Part shown: positions 22,520-33,910 of the stretch, in pieces | How the letters are laid out: the number at the start of each line of letters is the position of its first letter | Position numbering within the stretch: the stretch's first letter is position 1 | Source of the DNA: Quercus robur | Lineage: Eukaryota; Streptophyta; Magnoliopsida; Fagales; Fagaceae | DNA: 64,000 nucleotides | Direction: 5' to 3' | Assembly (NCBI RefSeq): GCF_932294415.1 | Contig: NC_065538.1 | Coordinates: 75,555,834-75,619,833 of the forward strand | Notes under the pieces: model-generated | What the model saw: the letters and a program-made list of their open reading frames with translations, nothing else | Told to the model about the DNA's origin: nothing | The model's database searches: none | Position numbers and translations under genes: made by a program

Positions 22520-23130
22520 AGGGGATATTACAATCTTGAATATCTTCATTAAAAACATAAGGACAGTTGAACTCTTGGCAAGCTACTTTTAATACTTAGA
22601 GATGATGACACATATATGCTGACAACTATACAATGTTTTAGTTTGGTAAACACATCACATGTGTTTGGCAAATTATGTCATGTGAAATGCCACTTGTCAA
22701 GTAGTTAGAAGACAATTTAAGATACGTTCAAGTAAATATATGACTTGAAGACACTTATCACTAAAGTGGAAATAACCACCTAATTCCCTTGATTTATGGG
22801 GTAGTTATGAGCTGAAAAATTACTTCCATACTTGTTTATAAAAGGAGGGCTTTGCATAAATAACACACACTCAATACATCAATCAACGCTTCAACTTCAA
22901 GACAACATGTCTTCTTTTATCATAGGCCTAGGGTGGTTCTTGTAGCATATCTACAAATAGGATTAGTGTTGTAGTGATCTCCTTGTGGTCGTTTCCTTAG
23001 TGTGATTGCCTTATAGTTTATCTTCAGTATTTGTATTTAACTATTGTATTGTACTTTTCATTTTGATTCAAGTAAGTTTAATAAATTCCTTTGAAGCAAA
23101 AAAAAAGAAAGAAAAAGTTTAATAAATTCC
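22520..23130 (+). promoter_or_regulatory. Pararetrovirus- or LTR-like promoter/polyadenylation block (candidate)
   Basis: A TATA-like TATAAAAGGAGGG at about 22839-22851 follows an upstream zone with CACTTGTCAAG and AAGTGGAAATAACCACC. About 235 nt downstream lies AATAAA (23077, repeated near 23124). No protein is encoded nearby. A compact promoter, short leader and polyadenylation signal is the layout of an LTR or of the intergenic region of a plant pararetrovirus. I see no terminal repeats, so the class is open. Confidence 0.35.
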
Positions 23131-23390
23131 TTAGTTGTAATCCTAAGTACATTAGTTTAACCATCTCTATTATATTTATTTTGATCTCTTGTTACGAAAA
23201 AGTCCTTTTAATTGAGGCATTACTAAACTCATAAAATTTCCATTTAAGTTGGATTTGTTTCTCAAGTTATCACTAAAATAAATTTTAATAAAAAAAATTA
23301 GTGACCAAATAGAATTTAACTTTTATATCAAATATCATATGATAGATATATGAAGATAATTTGGCCTTACCAAGTATTGATCAATAATTA

Positions 23391-23533
23391 GAGTCTCTGA
23401 TAGTTGAATAAGAGATCTAGGGTTTAATCCTCGCTTACACTAAAAACTGATTGATGTCTTGGTTTGATAATAAAGAGCTGTCATTAGAAACAGACACCAC
23501 AGGTTAAAATTATCTCAAAAAAAAAAAAAAGGT
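23391..23533 (+). mobile_element. tRNA-derived SINE
   Basis: The head holds an A-box-like TAGTTGAATAAGAGA and a B-box-like GGGTTTAATCCTCGC, spaced as in a tRNA-derived pol III promoter. The body has TTGATGTCTTGGTTTGATAA and the element ends in a 14-A tail. The 3' half recurs inverted at 436-520. Clear target duplications were not found. Confidence 0.65.
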
Positions 23534-23539
23534 TTAGTA

Positions 23540-24329
23540 CTGGAGTGTTGATCAGCCATGGTGAGTCCTAATTTTTTGGATTTTCCCAATTTATTTTGGA
23601 TTGAACTCTTTTTAAAGATACAATCCAGTATTTTTAGCAAATTTGGACTCCTTAACTTACTTATGGACCTCAAAGACTCTTATTTTAGATATAATTTAAG
23701 TGTTTTAGTTCCAAAAAAATCTTAAAATATTCCCATAAAATAATAATAGATATTAGGAACTCTTTGACATCTTTGTCAAAGTAAGTGTTTAAGTGTAGAT
23801 GGAATTGGTATCAGGAAAGATTGACTTTTCGTCCTTTAGATGAAATTGGACTATTTTATTGAATGTGTTTTTCCACTGTTAAAATTAGTGTGTAACCCTG
23901 TGTATATGTATTGGTATAATTAAAAACAATTACAATTATATGGTTCAAATTATACTTTTTTTTAAGAAGAGGTTCAAATTATACATAGTATTAGTTTATA
24001 ATTTTTTTAAACCATTCATTTCTAAAATATGTAATGGTTTCTCATTATATATATATATAATTTAATTGGTTTTAGACTCTTTGATTTTTTTACCTAATTA
24101 TTCACTTAGTACAAAAATTAAAAACTTAGATGGACCTGTGGCAGAAAATTGGACTCCAATTGAAATCCAATTTAGAATCTAATCTGACTTAGACTCTTTG
24201 ATTTTTACACCCAATAATTCATTTGGCACAAAATTAAAAATTAAATGAGACATGTGACGCAAAATTGAAAATTTAATTGGATTTTCTCTGAGTTTTAGCT
24301 ATTAATATATATAGACAACTAATCTAATT
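23540..24329. other. Intergenic, no gene seen
   Basis: AT-rich. Two related blocks with 'GACTCTTTGATTTTT' and 'GTGGCAGAAAATTGGA'/'GTGACGCAAAATTGAA' (about 24070-24170 and 24185-24280) form an old internal tandem duplication. Confidence 0.45.
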
Positions 24330-24334
24330 AATTA

Positions 24335-25103
24335 TGTAGGGGTAAAGTTCCAAGATCATACAATGGGCCTTGGGCCCCATATAAAATTCGACCACGTCCG
24401 AGGAGAAGGTGTGGGTATCAAAAAGGCTCCCGACCCAAAATTGTTTGAAAGGCGGTCCGAGGAGAAATGTCTCCTCGGACGTATCAAATGTGGCTCGAAC
24501 ATGCACTCTCCCAGCTATAAGGATTCACTCCAGTGAGTATTAGTAACAGGGATGAGTCCCCCAAGCCCATAAGAGGGAGGAAAGTGTAGGATGCCAAGGG
24601 AGAGGCTACAGCTGCCACATTAAATGCATGACAACTACTTTTCCGGCCACATTAATGTGGAGAGGACTTGTGAACAGTGTTACCTTGGCTACCACGACTC
24701 ACAGAAAGATGGAGGAGATGTCCGATGGGACGGGCACTCAAGTGAAGGTCCAGATGATCAACAAGTGTAAGGTCCTGATGACTTCAAGGGGGCTATATAA
24801 GAGGGGGGAGTCCCCATTAAGGAGGGGACCGGAAAAAGGAAGAACTTAGAACAGAAGAAGAGGGTGAGAACCATAGCTTTTAAGCAGGGACAGAGATACA
24901 TCCCCTACGTCTCCTCGGACCGTATATCTAATGGACATGAAGGAGATTTTCTTATTTTCAATTGTTTTATGGCCCAATATTAACTAGTACGCACTTTGTT
25001 AGGGCCTAGTTCTGTAACCCACTCTCTATAAATTCATTGTTTCGGGCTCCTTGGGCCAGAACCCCATACCTGTTGGGCCTGGACCCCGAATTGTGACCCT
25101 ACA
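24335..25103 (+). mobile_element. Solo LTR (769 bp) with 5-bp target duplication
   Basis: It starts TGTAGGG, ends CCCTACA, and is flanked by a perfect AATTA duplication (24330-24334, 25104-25108). No internal retrotransposon sequence is left, so it arose by LTR-LTR recombination. A TATATAAG box (about 24793) marks the promoter. TCCTCGGAC or its complement occurs at least four times, including a perfect hairpin at 24455-24465/24470-24480. The same family occurs at 1-284 and 9961-10733, with a diverged relative at 44740-45310. Confidence 0.95.
24455..24480. repeat. Perfect 11-bp hairpin in the LTR
   Basis: Arms GTCCGAGGAGA and TCTCCTCGGAC around a 4-nt loop. The equivalent hairpin (loop 6 nt) is kept in the LTR at 10572-10599. 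Confidence 0.95.
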
Positions 25104-25115
25104 AATTAAAATAAG

Positions 25116-25293
25116 GGTTTAGTTAACAAATTCTTTTAGGACATTTTTAATGGACAATTTTAAGAAAGTTTTAATATTACTTTCATATGAAATATAAAAA
25201 AGTTGTCAGCAAAATTAATTACTTATTTCTTTTCTAATAAAAAATTTCTAAAAAAATTTCATAAACTAACAACCTTATAGGGCATCCATTAAC
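25116..25293 (-). mobile_element. MITE related to the one at 37874-38991
   Basis: Its reverse complement shares GTTAATGGATGCCCT, AGAAA..., GACAACTTTTTT and AAACTTTCTTAAAAT with the MITE at 37874, in the same order. Terminal sequences are roughly inverted (GTTAAC-containing ends). About 180 bp, non-coding; target duplication not resolved. Confidence 0.55.
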
Positions 25294-25892
25294 TTTTCTT
25301 TTAAATTAAATGCATTAACCAACTAGATAAATACTATTATTTAAAAAAAAAACAATATTATCTGTATGGAATAATCTAGTGCTTGTATGTCTACTATAAT
25401 TATAGTTATTCCACCAATAAAATTTAATCTTTTAATAAATTTAATTTAATCATTTTTAATTTGAAATAATCAAAATTTATCTAGGATAATCCTACATATG
25501 CATCTACAGTGTGCATTGAAATTCGTAAGATCATGGATCAACCAATCAAATATGAGCGTTAATAAAACATTAATATTAACACAAATTTGTATACAACAAA
25601 AAGAATCTCAGCACAAATATATATACACGCACACACAACAAAAGGAGCAATTTAGTTGTAATTGCTTAATATATATGACCACTTAAAATTTGGATGTTTG
25701 AACTTTGAACCAAGTTCATTCTTGAAAATTTTCATTTATACAACATTACCATTTTACCCCTAGTATCAAAAGAGGTTAAAGTGGGGGCCGGCTCTCCTCT
25801 TGTTTTCTCCCATTTTAATTTGCATGGAAAACATGTGGCTAATAACTAATTCAAAGGGTAAAAGATAGCTATATCACATACAATTTAATATA
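25294..25892. other. Intergenic, no gene seen
   Basis: AT-rich with stops in all frames. No repeat boundary recognised. Confidence 0.5.
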
Positions 25893-26548
25893 CTAGCCTC
25901 ATCCTATGCTGGCTTCGCGCATGTGATGATGCTCTTTTTTTTTTTTTTTGGTTTAGTGTCATAATGTTTAAAAGTGAGATAGAAGATGTTTTTGTTACAT
26001 GAGTTTTTTTTTTTCTCTTCTAATTAGTTATTTGTACGTGAGTTAGTGGTTGATATGAATGGAAAAAACAATTTGAAATTGAAACTCTTGATTTTTTTTT
26101 TTCCAACTTTTATGTAGTCATGTAGAAGCATTGAAATTCAAATAGGAGAAGAAATTTCTCTAAAAATATATATAAAATAATTGTGAGTATTTTTTAAAAA
26201 AAATTTAAGAAAGAGGTAAGATAACGTGGAATAATTTTAAAAGTGAGATAGACATAGTGTCCAAATTTTTAGGATCTTTTCCTACGTGAGATAAAAGTTT
26301 GAAAATTTGAATTTAAAATAAAAATTGGTAATTCATATTAGAGAAGAGGGAGAACAAAAGCCTAACATTTAGGAACTTTTAAAAAAAAATAGTAAATTAC
26401 TCTTTTAACTAGTTTGTGTTTTTAAATTTTAAAATTATTTAACTAAAAGATAGAGGAATTTTAGAAAATTTAAGAATTTGTGTAAGAATATTTTAGTATA
26501 CAAAATGAAGAAACACGAACAGAAAAATCCTGTTATTAATAGTATAGA
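25893..26548 (-). mobile_element. Non-autonomous Helitron-like element (candidate)
   Basis: On the minus strand it begins TCTATACTATTAATA and ends with CTAG followed by T, as Helitrons do (5' TC, 3' CTRR, insertion between A and T). A small hairpin (ATGC-GCGAAGCCA-GCAT) lies about 12 nt before the CTAG. The 5' flanking base is G instead of A. No Rep/helicase gene is present. The terminal signals are short, so confidence is moderate. A similar structure occurs at 59324-59890. Confidence 0.45.
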
Positions 26549-26806
26549 CGCCTTTCTTGGTAGTTTAGAACATCATCATTCATCATAGTGAGTTGTGCAT
26601 TAAAGGCCAATATTAGAGCTCATTGGAGAAGAAGTTACCATCCTAATTAAAACAAAAAATTTCTACAAACTTAAAAAGTTAGAAGAGGAAAAATCTAGCA
26701 ATAGCAGAACAATTTAACATATACCTAAATGAGAAAAACCAACGTAGGGCTGAAAATTGACCTTAAAGAAATCATTTTGTTGCTATGAAAACCAAATATC
26801 CATTTT

Positions 26807-26914
26807 TAATGCTTTGGCTTCATAGGCAGCCATGTGGATTTTGCACAACAGAAGGAAAATCCATTTGTTTTGGGGAAGAAAAACAATAGAGAAAGGAGAA
26901 AGTAGTTTCCTGTT
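26807..26914. repeat. Direct repeat, copy A (with 27368-27490)
   Basis: Both copies contain CAGCCATGTGGATTTTGCAC (with one change before CAGCC/TAGCC), AACAGAAGGA, GAAGAAAAACAATAGAGA and AGGAGAAAGTAGTTTC. Copy B carries an extra ~15 bp. Confidence 0.85.
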
Positions 26915-26964
26915 AGGGTGAGACCTTTTTCTCCAGCAAGGTTTGATATTGGCATCTCTAATTT

Positions 26965-26969
<5 letters not shown>

Positions 26970-27006
<37 letters not shown>
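26970..27006. repeat. (GA)n microsatellite
   Basis: About 18 GA units directly after TTGATAGGA. Confidence 0.95.
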
Positions 27007-27009
<3 letters not shown>

Positions 27010-27068
27010 CAACTTGTTGTATGTGACATGGCTATCTTTTACCTTTTGAATTAATTATTTGCTCTATG

Positions 27069-27830
27069 TAGGGATGTGCAGCCAACCTGCCAAAAACCGA
27101 CCCGATGCACCCAACCTGTTGGTTGGGTTGGTTTTTAGGGGTTGGTGGGTTGGGTTTACGTCATAAGATTCACATATTCGCCTAACTTGACCTATTTATA
27201 TTTAATATATATTTAAATTTTAAAAAATATATTATACAATTTTGTTATTTACTTTTTTGCCCCTCTTCTTAAATAAAACATAAACCCTAAGTTCTTATCA
27301 TATAGTTTTGTTTTGGTTTGGTGTATGCTCAGGATTATTTGGTTAAAAATTGACTCTTATTATCCACTTTTAATGGTTTGGCTTCACGGGTAGCCATGTG
27401 GATTTTGCACAACAGAAGGAACCAAATGGAACACAATCCTCTGTTTTAAGGAAGAAAAACAATAGAGATAGGAGAAAGTAGTTTCATGTAACATGAGGAA
27501 ACAGAAGCTCATTAAAACAAAGAGAATAAAGGAGTTGCAAAATAAGGTGTCTACACCTATTTATCATATTTTCTCTTATATTTGGAACGTTTCAAATATA
27601 AAGGATTATTTATTTTAGTTGGGTTAGGTTGATTTTTTTTTTTTTGGGTTCCAAACCCACCACTCTGCCATATAATCTGATTTTGTTTTTGTTTTTTTAT
27701 ATGTATATAAAATCCAAACCTGTTACCTGTTCACCCAACTCGTTGAAATCATTCATGACCCTTCGGGTTTAATTGGATCAAACACATGGCTTGGGCTTGT
27801 GGGTTTGACAAGCCCTCCTAGTCCTATAAT
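27069..27830. mobile_element. Degenerate hAT-like MITE, relative of 654-1210
   Basis: The left end TAGGGATGTGCAGCCAACC matches 654-672, followed by CGACCCGAT and GGGTTGG blocks. The right part has GGGTT/CAACCC subterminal motifs up to about 27830, but no clean TGCACACCCCTA end. The direct repeat copy B (27368-27490) lies inside, so the element was disturbed by duplication. Confidence 0.45.
27368..27490. repeat. Direct repeat, copy B
   Basis: See 26807-26914; same strand, start-to-start distance about 560 bp. Confidence 0.85.
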
Positions 27831-27933
27831 ACTAAAAATCTAAGAGCTATCATACCATGAAAAGGGTTGACATAAGAGCACTATGATTAATGTTTATTGA
27901 TTACAATTTTGAGTGGGTTTGATAATGCCTCAA

Positions 27934-27948
27934 TCATGAAAAAAATGT
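27934..27948. repeat. LINE target-site duplication, left
   Basis: TCATGAAAAAAATGT, identical to 35367-35381. Confidence 0.93.
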
Positions 27949-28001
27949 AAAAGCATTTTCTTGCATTAGCAAGTATTGATTCAAGAATAGCTGTTAGGAT
28001 A

Positions 28002-30060
28002 ATGATGGAGCTCTCCTCATCTCTCTCTCGAGAAGAGCAAGAAGAGTTAGCACGTAGCAATAAGAAGGTTAAAGATGTTAGCTATGCAGGCTTCCAAGGA
28101 GGTCTAGATTCGGGATCTTCCTCTCCAAGCTGTGGACAGGGGTCATGGAGTAGGGCCATATCCTTCAAGGATAAGCTTGTTGGTGAAATACCTAGTGCTT
28201 TCACCTAGGCCTTTAATTTTGGTGATTGTATGGAAGACGATGAAGACTCAAATGAGGAAGTAGAGGTACTTCGTGAAGGACTAGCTACTGTTAAGTTTTC
28301 TAAAGAATTCAAGCAACACATTCGCACTCCATGGTCCAAAGCAATCATTATCAAGGTCTATGGTAGAACGGTTGGGTTCAGCTTTCTACACGGTAGACTA
28401 CTATCCATGTGGAAACCCGTTGGTAGGCTAGACTGTGTGGGTTTGGGGCATGACTTTTTCCTTGTGAGGTTGTCATTGAAAGAAGATTATGAAAATAACC
28501 TTAGGAAGGGTCCTTGGTTTATTGGTGAGCATTTCCTCTCTATTAGGCCATGGGAGCTGAATTTCCGACCAGCATCCACGAGTGTTACTTCAATAGTAGT
28601 ATGGATAAGACTCAATAAGCTTCCAATTGAGTACTACAATGTGGAAGCTCTTCTTCAGATTGGGAAATCCATTGGCAATGTTCTCAGAATAGATACTTAT
28701 ACTGCCTCTGAAGCTAAAGGAAGGTTTGCTAGGCTCTGTGTTCATATTGATATTGACAAACCTTTGATCACAGCAATTTTAATTGGAAAGTTTGAACAAA
28801 CAGTATGCTATAAGGGTATTCAAAAGTTGTGCTTCTCTTGTGGAAGAATGGGTCATCGGAGGGAAAATTGCACGTACACAATCCGTCAATGTTCTTAAGT
28901 GCATGAGGTGGAAACGGTGGTTGTTAAGGACAAAGGAGAATAGTCACACAAAGAGCATGGTTTGGATAATGCCAAGTCAGGTGAGAGGTTCACCAAAGGC
29001 ATGCAAGAAGATGTGCAAGACGGTAACCACGACACTATGTACGGGCCATGGGTAGTGGTTGGCAGGAAAAAGAATGGGACAAAAACCCAAAGAAGTGGAA
29101 GGCCCCTCCTGGAATTGCCAACGACTACTCCAAGCAGATGCAAGGCATTCGTGGGAATGGAGTCAATGCTAGTACGGGCCTTGGCAAGGTGGAGACCAAT
29201 ATTGGGCCTAGCAGAGAAGCCAAATGGAAGTTGTCTCCTCCGAGAGTAATTAACAAAGCCCAATTGGCGAGCTCCCTTCAAACCATACGGACTGACACGC
29301 ATGCTCAAGCCCAAATTCCTACGGATGTATGCCCAAAGATATTAGACTTGGATAACATGGGTTTCCGGGTTGGAGATGAAGTGGCCCAGATTAAGCCCAA
29401 CCTTAAAGCTTCGGTTAAGAGCAAAAAGGTCATTGCCCATGCCAGGGCATCCCAAGATTTTGTAATAGGCGCTATGGAGAAAGATCATAGTGGCTCCATA
29501 GTGCACTCCCAAAAGGAAAAAAGAACTCCTTTTTCAAGTGGTGACCAAGTTAACTGTGATGGAGGAGGTAAGCCACGTTCAGGTGAAGAATCAAAACCAA
29601 GAGTTGCTTCTTAGTTTCAGCTCACAAGCATGCCCTGGCCAGAGGTGGGCTATAAATTTAAAGGGGATAGTAGTGGAAATTCCAAAGGTGGTGATCGTAG
29701 AAATTCGTGCAAATCTGATGTGAGTAATTGGGTGGTTTAACAACAAATTACGAAGGGCATGGAAGTGGATATTCCCTCTGACAGTAGAAAGTGTGAGGAA
29801 CGGAGGACTGCCATTAACAGACTCGGTATGGGCAAAGATGAGGAATCCATGGTGGCAATTCTGGCGGATGTACCGTTGATAGAGGAGGAGAGGCGAATGT
29901 ATGGGAAACAATACTGCAGATTTCAACAGTACCTATACTATGTGAAGAGAGTCTTGCGGAATGTCTCTGAGAGTGAAGAATGCTGGAGAATCAACCAATC
30001 TCCACTTTCCTCATGGGAAACAAGAATACCACGAAGCAAATTCAAGTCTTTCAACCATAT
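28002..30060 (+). pseudogene. LINE ORF1 (DUF4283, CCHC zinc knuckle), broken
   Basis: It starts at ATG 28002 (MMELSSSLSREEQEELARSN). A TAG at 28207 interrupts it, then DUF4283 runs from about 28290 to 28700: KAIIIKVYGRTVGFSFLHGR, LSLKEDYENNLRKGPWF, RPWELNFRPAS, VWIRLNKLPIEYYNVEALL, IGNVLRIDTYTASEAKGRFA. A knuckle follows, CFSCGRMGHRRENC (C-x2-C-x4-H-x4-C). After 28898 the frame is shifted; YGPWVVVGRKKNGTK (about 29040) and a Pro/Ser/Lys-rich tail continue. ORF1 of this LINE type is an RNA-binding protein packaging its own RNA. Confidence 0.85.
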
Positions 30061-30246
30061 GTGATGTTCAGTTTGCTTGTAATGTCTCAGGAGATGGAGA
30101 TGTGGGTGCTTCAGCACAATGTAACGTTAATTCCAGGGGAAAGACAGTCATTGGATATGTTGAAGCGGATAGGTTGGAATTTAAAGGAGGAGGCGAAGTT
30201 GATGCTTCCTATTGACGAGTGCCCCACATCCCAGCATCAGTTCATC

Positions 30247-33200
30247 ATGAATACCATAGTATGGAATTGTGGAGGCACATTAGAGCCCTCCTTTCAGAGT
30301 CATATTCAAGAGCTGGTCCATAATCATAATCTGGCAATGCTAGTGGTCATGGAAACTAGGGTGGGTGGTGACAAGGCAAGGGAGATAACAGACAGATTGC
30401 CCTTTGATGGTGCTGTTCATACAGGAACTATTGGATACAATGGCGGGTTGTGGCTGCTCCAGAACTCAGATAGAGTGGAGATTACTCCTCTCATGAGCAT
30501 GAAGCAGGAGATTCATGTGACAGTTAAGGTAAGAAACTCTAACCTAGACTGGTTATTTACTGTAGTGTATGCTAGTTGTAAAAGTGCTGAAAGGCACATT
30601 TTGTGGAATAATCTTAATAAAGTTGTTGAACTTCATAATATGCCTTGGGTATTAGCTGGGGATTTTAATGAGCCTCTTCAGGCAGAAGTTAAATTTGGGG
30701 GAAGGGCTGTTGGTGTAAATAGATCCTTGTTGTTTAAGGAGTGCTTAGACAAGTGCAGCATGATTGACATTGGGTTTTCGAGGCCTCAGTTTACTTGGAC
30801 TAACAGGAGGGAAGTTCAAGCTCTTATTCAGAAACGAATTGATAGAGTCTTTGTTAACCCTAGTTGGTGTCTTTTATATCCTGAAGCCAGGGTTGTGCAC
30901 CTTACTAGGTGTCATTCAAATCATTGCTCGGTTATGCTCCAAGTGCTTCCTAGAGCCCCAAGGCAAGGGAATAGGCCTTTTAAATTCCAGACTTGCTGGT
31001 TGTCAGACCCTACTTTCCCTTATGTTGTTAGCCAGGCTTGGAGGCATCCGTATGCACTTGAAGAGGCTATAAAGCATTTCACTAAGGATGCCACCAATTG
31101 GAACAAGATGCAGTTTGGTAATATTTTTGCTAGGAAGAAGAACATCATGGCAAGGTAAAATGGCATTTGGTGTAAATTGTCATTTAGGCCATCCAATTTT
31201 CTGTTAAATATAGAGAATAATCTTCTGAAGGAGCTTGATATGGTGCTGAATCAGGAGGAGGAGCTTTGGGATCTTAAGTTAAGAGTCAATTGGATGATAC
31301 AATGTGACAGAAACACTGCCTTTTATCATGTATCAACCTTAGTTAGGAGAAAGAGAAACTAGATTGTGGCAATTAAAGATGCAATGGAGGAATGGTTTTC
31401 AGAAGTGGATGAAGTCAAGGATTTTGTTAGGAATGGTTTTGACGAAGTTTACACCACCTCGCCACTTAGTGCCAATAAGGCAGCACCTGAAAGGTCTCAA
31501 TGCCAAGCTAGATTAACTGAGGTAGAGAAAATCAGCATTAGTGGAGCTGCCATAGAGGATGAGGTTAAATCTGCCTTATGGTCTCTTAAAGCATTTAAAG
31601 CACCAGGGCTGGATGGGCTACATGCAGGCTTTTTTCAAAGATTCTGGTTGATTGTAGGCAAGTCTATTACTGAGGAAGTACAAAAGATTTTTATTGAGAG
31701 CAGAGTTCCAGAATACTTAAACAACACTCATATTGCCCTTATACCTAAGATTCAAGGCCCAGAAACCCTAGGAAACTACAAACCTATAAGCTTGTATAAC
31801 ACAAGATACAAGATTGTAACCAAGATCATTGTTGTTAGGTTGAGACCTTACTTGGATAAGTTAATCTCTCCTCTTCAAGCAGCGTTTGTTCCGGGTAGGA
31901 AGGGAGTTGATAATGTCATAATAGCTCAAGAAATCATCCATACGCTAAGTAAAAAGAGAGGGAAAGCTGGGTATAAGGCATTGAAGATTGATTTGGAGAA
32001 GGCATATGACAAGCTAGAATGGAGCTTCATAAGGGAAACTCTTATTAGAGTTAACCTTCCTTCGGATCTCATTGACATCATTATGAGTTGTGTATCCATG
32101 GTGCATACGTCGGTGCTATTTAATGGTGAAGCTCTTGACTCGATATACCCCTCAAGAGGGATAAGACAAGGAGATCCCTTATCACCGTACCTCTTCATTT
32201 TGTGCATGGACTTCCTTGGCCAACTAATTGAAGAGAAATGCAGTCAAAATCTTTGGTAGCTTGTTAAGGCCTCTCGAAATGGCCCGGCCTTTTCTCATTT
32301 GCTCTTTGTGGATGATCTTGTTTTCTTTGCCAAAGCAGATTATATTAATTGTTCAACCATTAGAGATGTCCTTGATGACTTTTGTAACTTATCAGGCCAA
32401 TCAGTGAGTGAAGCGAAATCTAGAGTCTATTTTTCACCTAATGTTGATAGAGACACTAAAGAGTCACTTTGTGATATCCTTGGATTTGCATCCACTCCAA
32501 AACTTGGCAAGTACCTTGGATTTCCTATCAAACAGCCCAGAACGTCTCCTCAAGGCTATAATTTCATCTTGGATAGGGTGAAGCAAAAACTAGGGGTTGG
32601 AAAGCAAATATGCTTTCATTGGCCGGCTGATCAGTTCTTATACAAGCCTCCTCAACCATGATACCTGCCTATGTTATGTAGTGTACACAACTTCCTGGGA
32701 AAAATACTTGAAGGCATTGACCGAGTTAATTGGAATTTTTTTTTGGGGCTCCTCAGATTTAGTTAGGAAAATGCACTGGATTAGGTGGAAAAAAGTGACC
32801 AAAGCTAAAGAGGAAGGTGGTCTTGGACTACAAACAGCAAAGGGGCGAAATATTGCACTGTTGGCAAAGCTAAATTGGAGGCTGGCTACTGAAAAAGAAG
32901 CTTTATGGGCCAAAGTTTTAAGGCAGAAATACTGCAATCAGCGAAGGATGAATGCAGCCAATACAGATAGACTACCATGCTCTCATATTTAGATTGCGAT
33001 AAAAAAAGGAAAAGAGGTGTTTAATAGAGGAAGCATGTGGACAGTTGGGAGGGAGAGTAATTTGAGTTTTTGGTCAGGGAATTGGACAAAAAAAGGACCC
33101 CTTTGGTAGCAAATTTAAGGGCCTTTAACTCAGGAAGCAAATCAGTGGGCAATGAAGGATATTATGGTGGACTCGGGTTGGGATTGGGATCGAATCCCAT

Positions 33201-33905
33201 TTGAATTCCCTATGGATATCAAGTTGATGATTCAAGCTACTCTTATAGCTATGACAGGTAGAGGTAGGGATAGGTTAGTGGATATGGAGAATCCAAGGGG
33301 TGTGTTTGATCTTAAAAGTGCCAATAATGTTGCTGAAAATTCTGGTCTTAGTCCTCCTTTTGCCGTGGGTTGGATATGGAAAGCAAAAACCCTTCCAAAA
33401 ATAAAGACCTTCCTTTGGAGGTATGCTCATGAGAGTATTGGAGTTAAGGCATGCCTGGTTAGAAGAGGAATGGGCGATGATGAGATTTGTCCTATTTGCA
33501 GAGTGGAGGTGGAATCAGTTATGCATGCCCTTAGAGATTGTGGTTGGGCTAAGGCCGTGTGGATGCAGTTGGGTGTTTATAACACTAACCAAGCCTTTTA
33601 GATGACATATTTGCAAGAGTGGCTTATGCTGAATGGGAAGATGAACCGTAGCTTACTGCCTGGTCAACCCCCATGGAAGATGATCGACCCTTTTGCAATT
33701 TAGAATATATGGAAAAGCAGGAACAATGATGTGTTTAATAGGAAGAACCCCAATCCAAGGTTGGCAACAGACAACATCGCGCAAACCAGGGAGTTTATGT
33801 ACTGTGTATGCGTATATAGAGATCCAGCCTGATACATTATGAAGGAAGTTAGGTGGGAGAGACCGCCAGAAGGGTGGAGCAAATTGAACACAGTTGGTTT
33901 AGTCT
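30247..33905 (+). pseudogene. LINE ORF2: endonuclease and reverse transcriptase, broken
   Basis: It starts MNTIVWNCGG (ATG 30247). An AP-type endonuclease occupies 30247-31000: LVVMETRVGG with the catalytic Glu, VLAGDFNEPL, FTWTNRR, RIDRVFVNPSW and CHSNHCSV, where an SDH-type motif is usual. Reverse transcriptase runs from 31560: KAPGLDGLHAGFF, IALIPKIQGPETLGNYKPIS, YKALKIDLEKAYDKLEW, SRGIRQGDPLSPYLFI and LLFVDDLVFFAKA (catalytic VDD, about 32300). The stops at 31158, 31362 and 32259 and shifts near 32640 and 33000-33110 break it. The zf-RVT segment lies at 33300-33600 (WIWKAKTLPKIKTFLWRYAH, CPICRVEVESVMHALRDC). It nicks target DNA and primes reverse transcription there. Confidence 0.92.
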
Positions 33906-33910
33906 TGGGC

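Noticed and set aside
23405-23440. Possible tRNA gene
   Set aside because: A/B box-like sequences are present but the cloverleaf is not complete and a poly(A) tail follows; it is a SINE head.
28895-29314. Minus-strand 139-codon ORF
   Set aside because: Antisense shadow of LINE ORF1.
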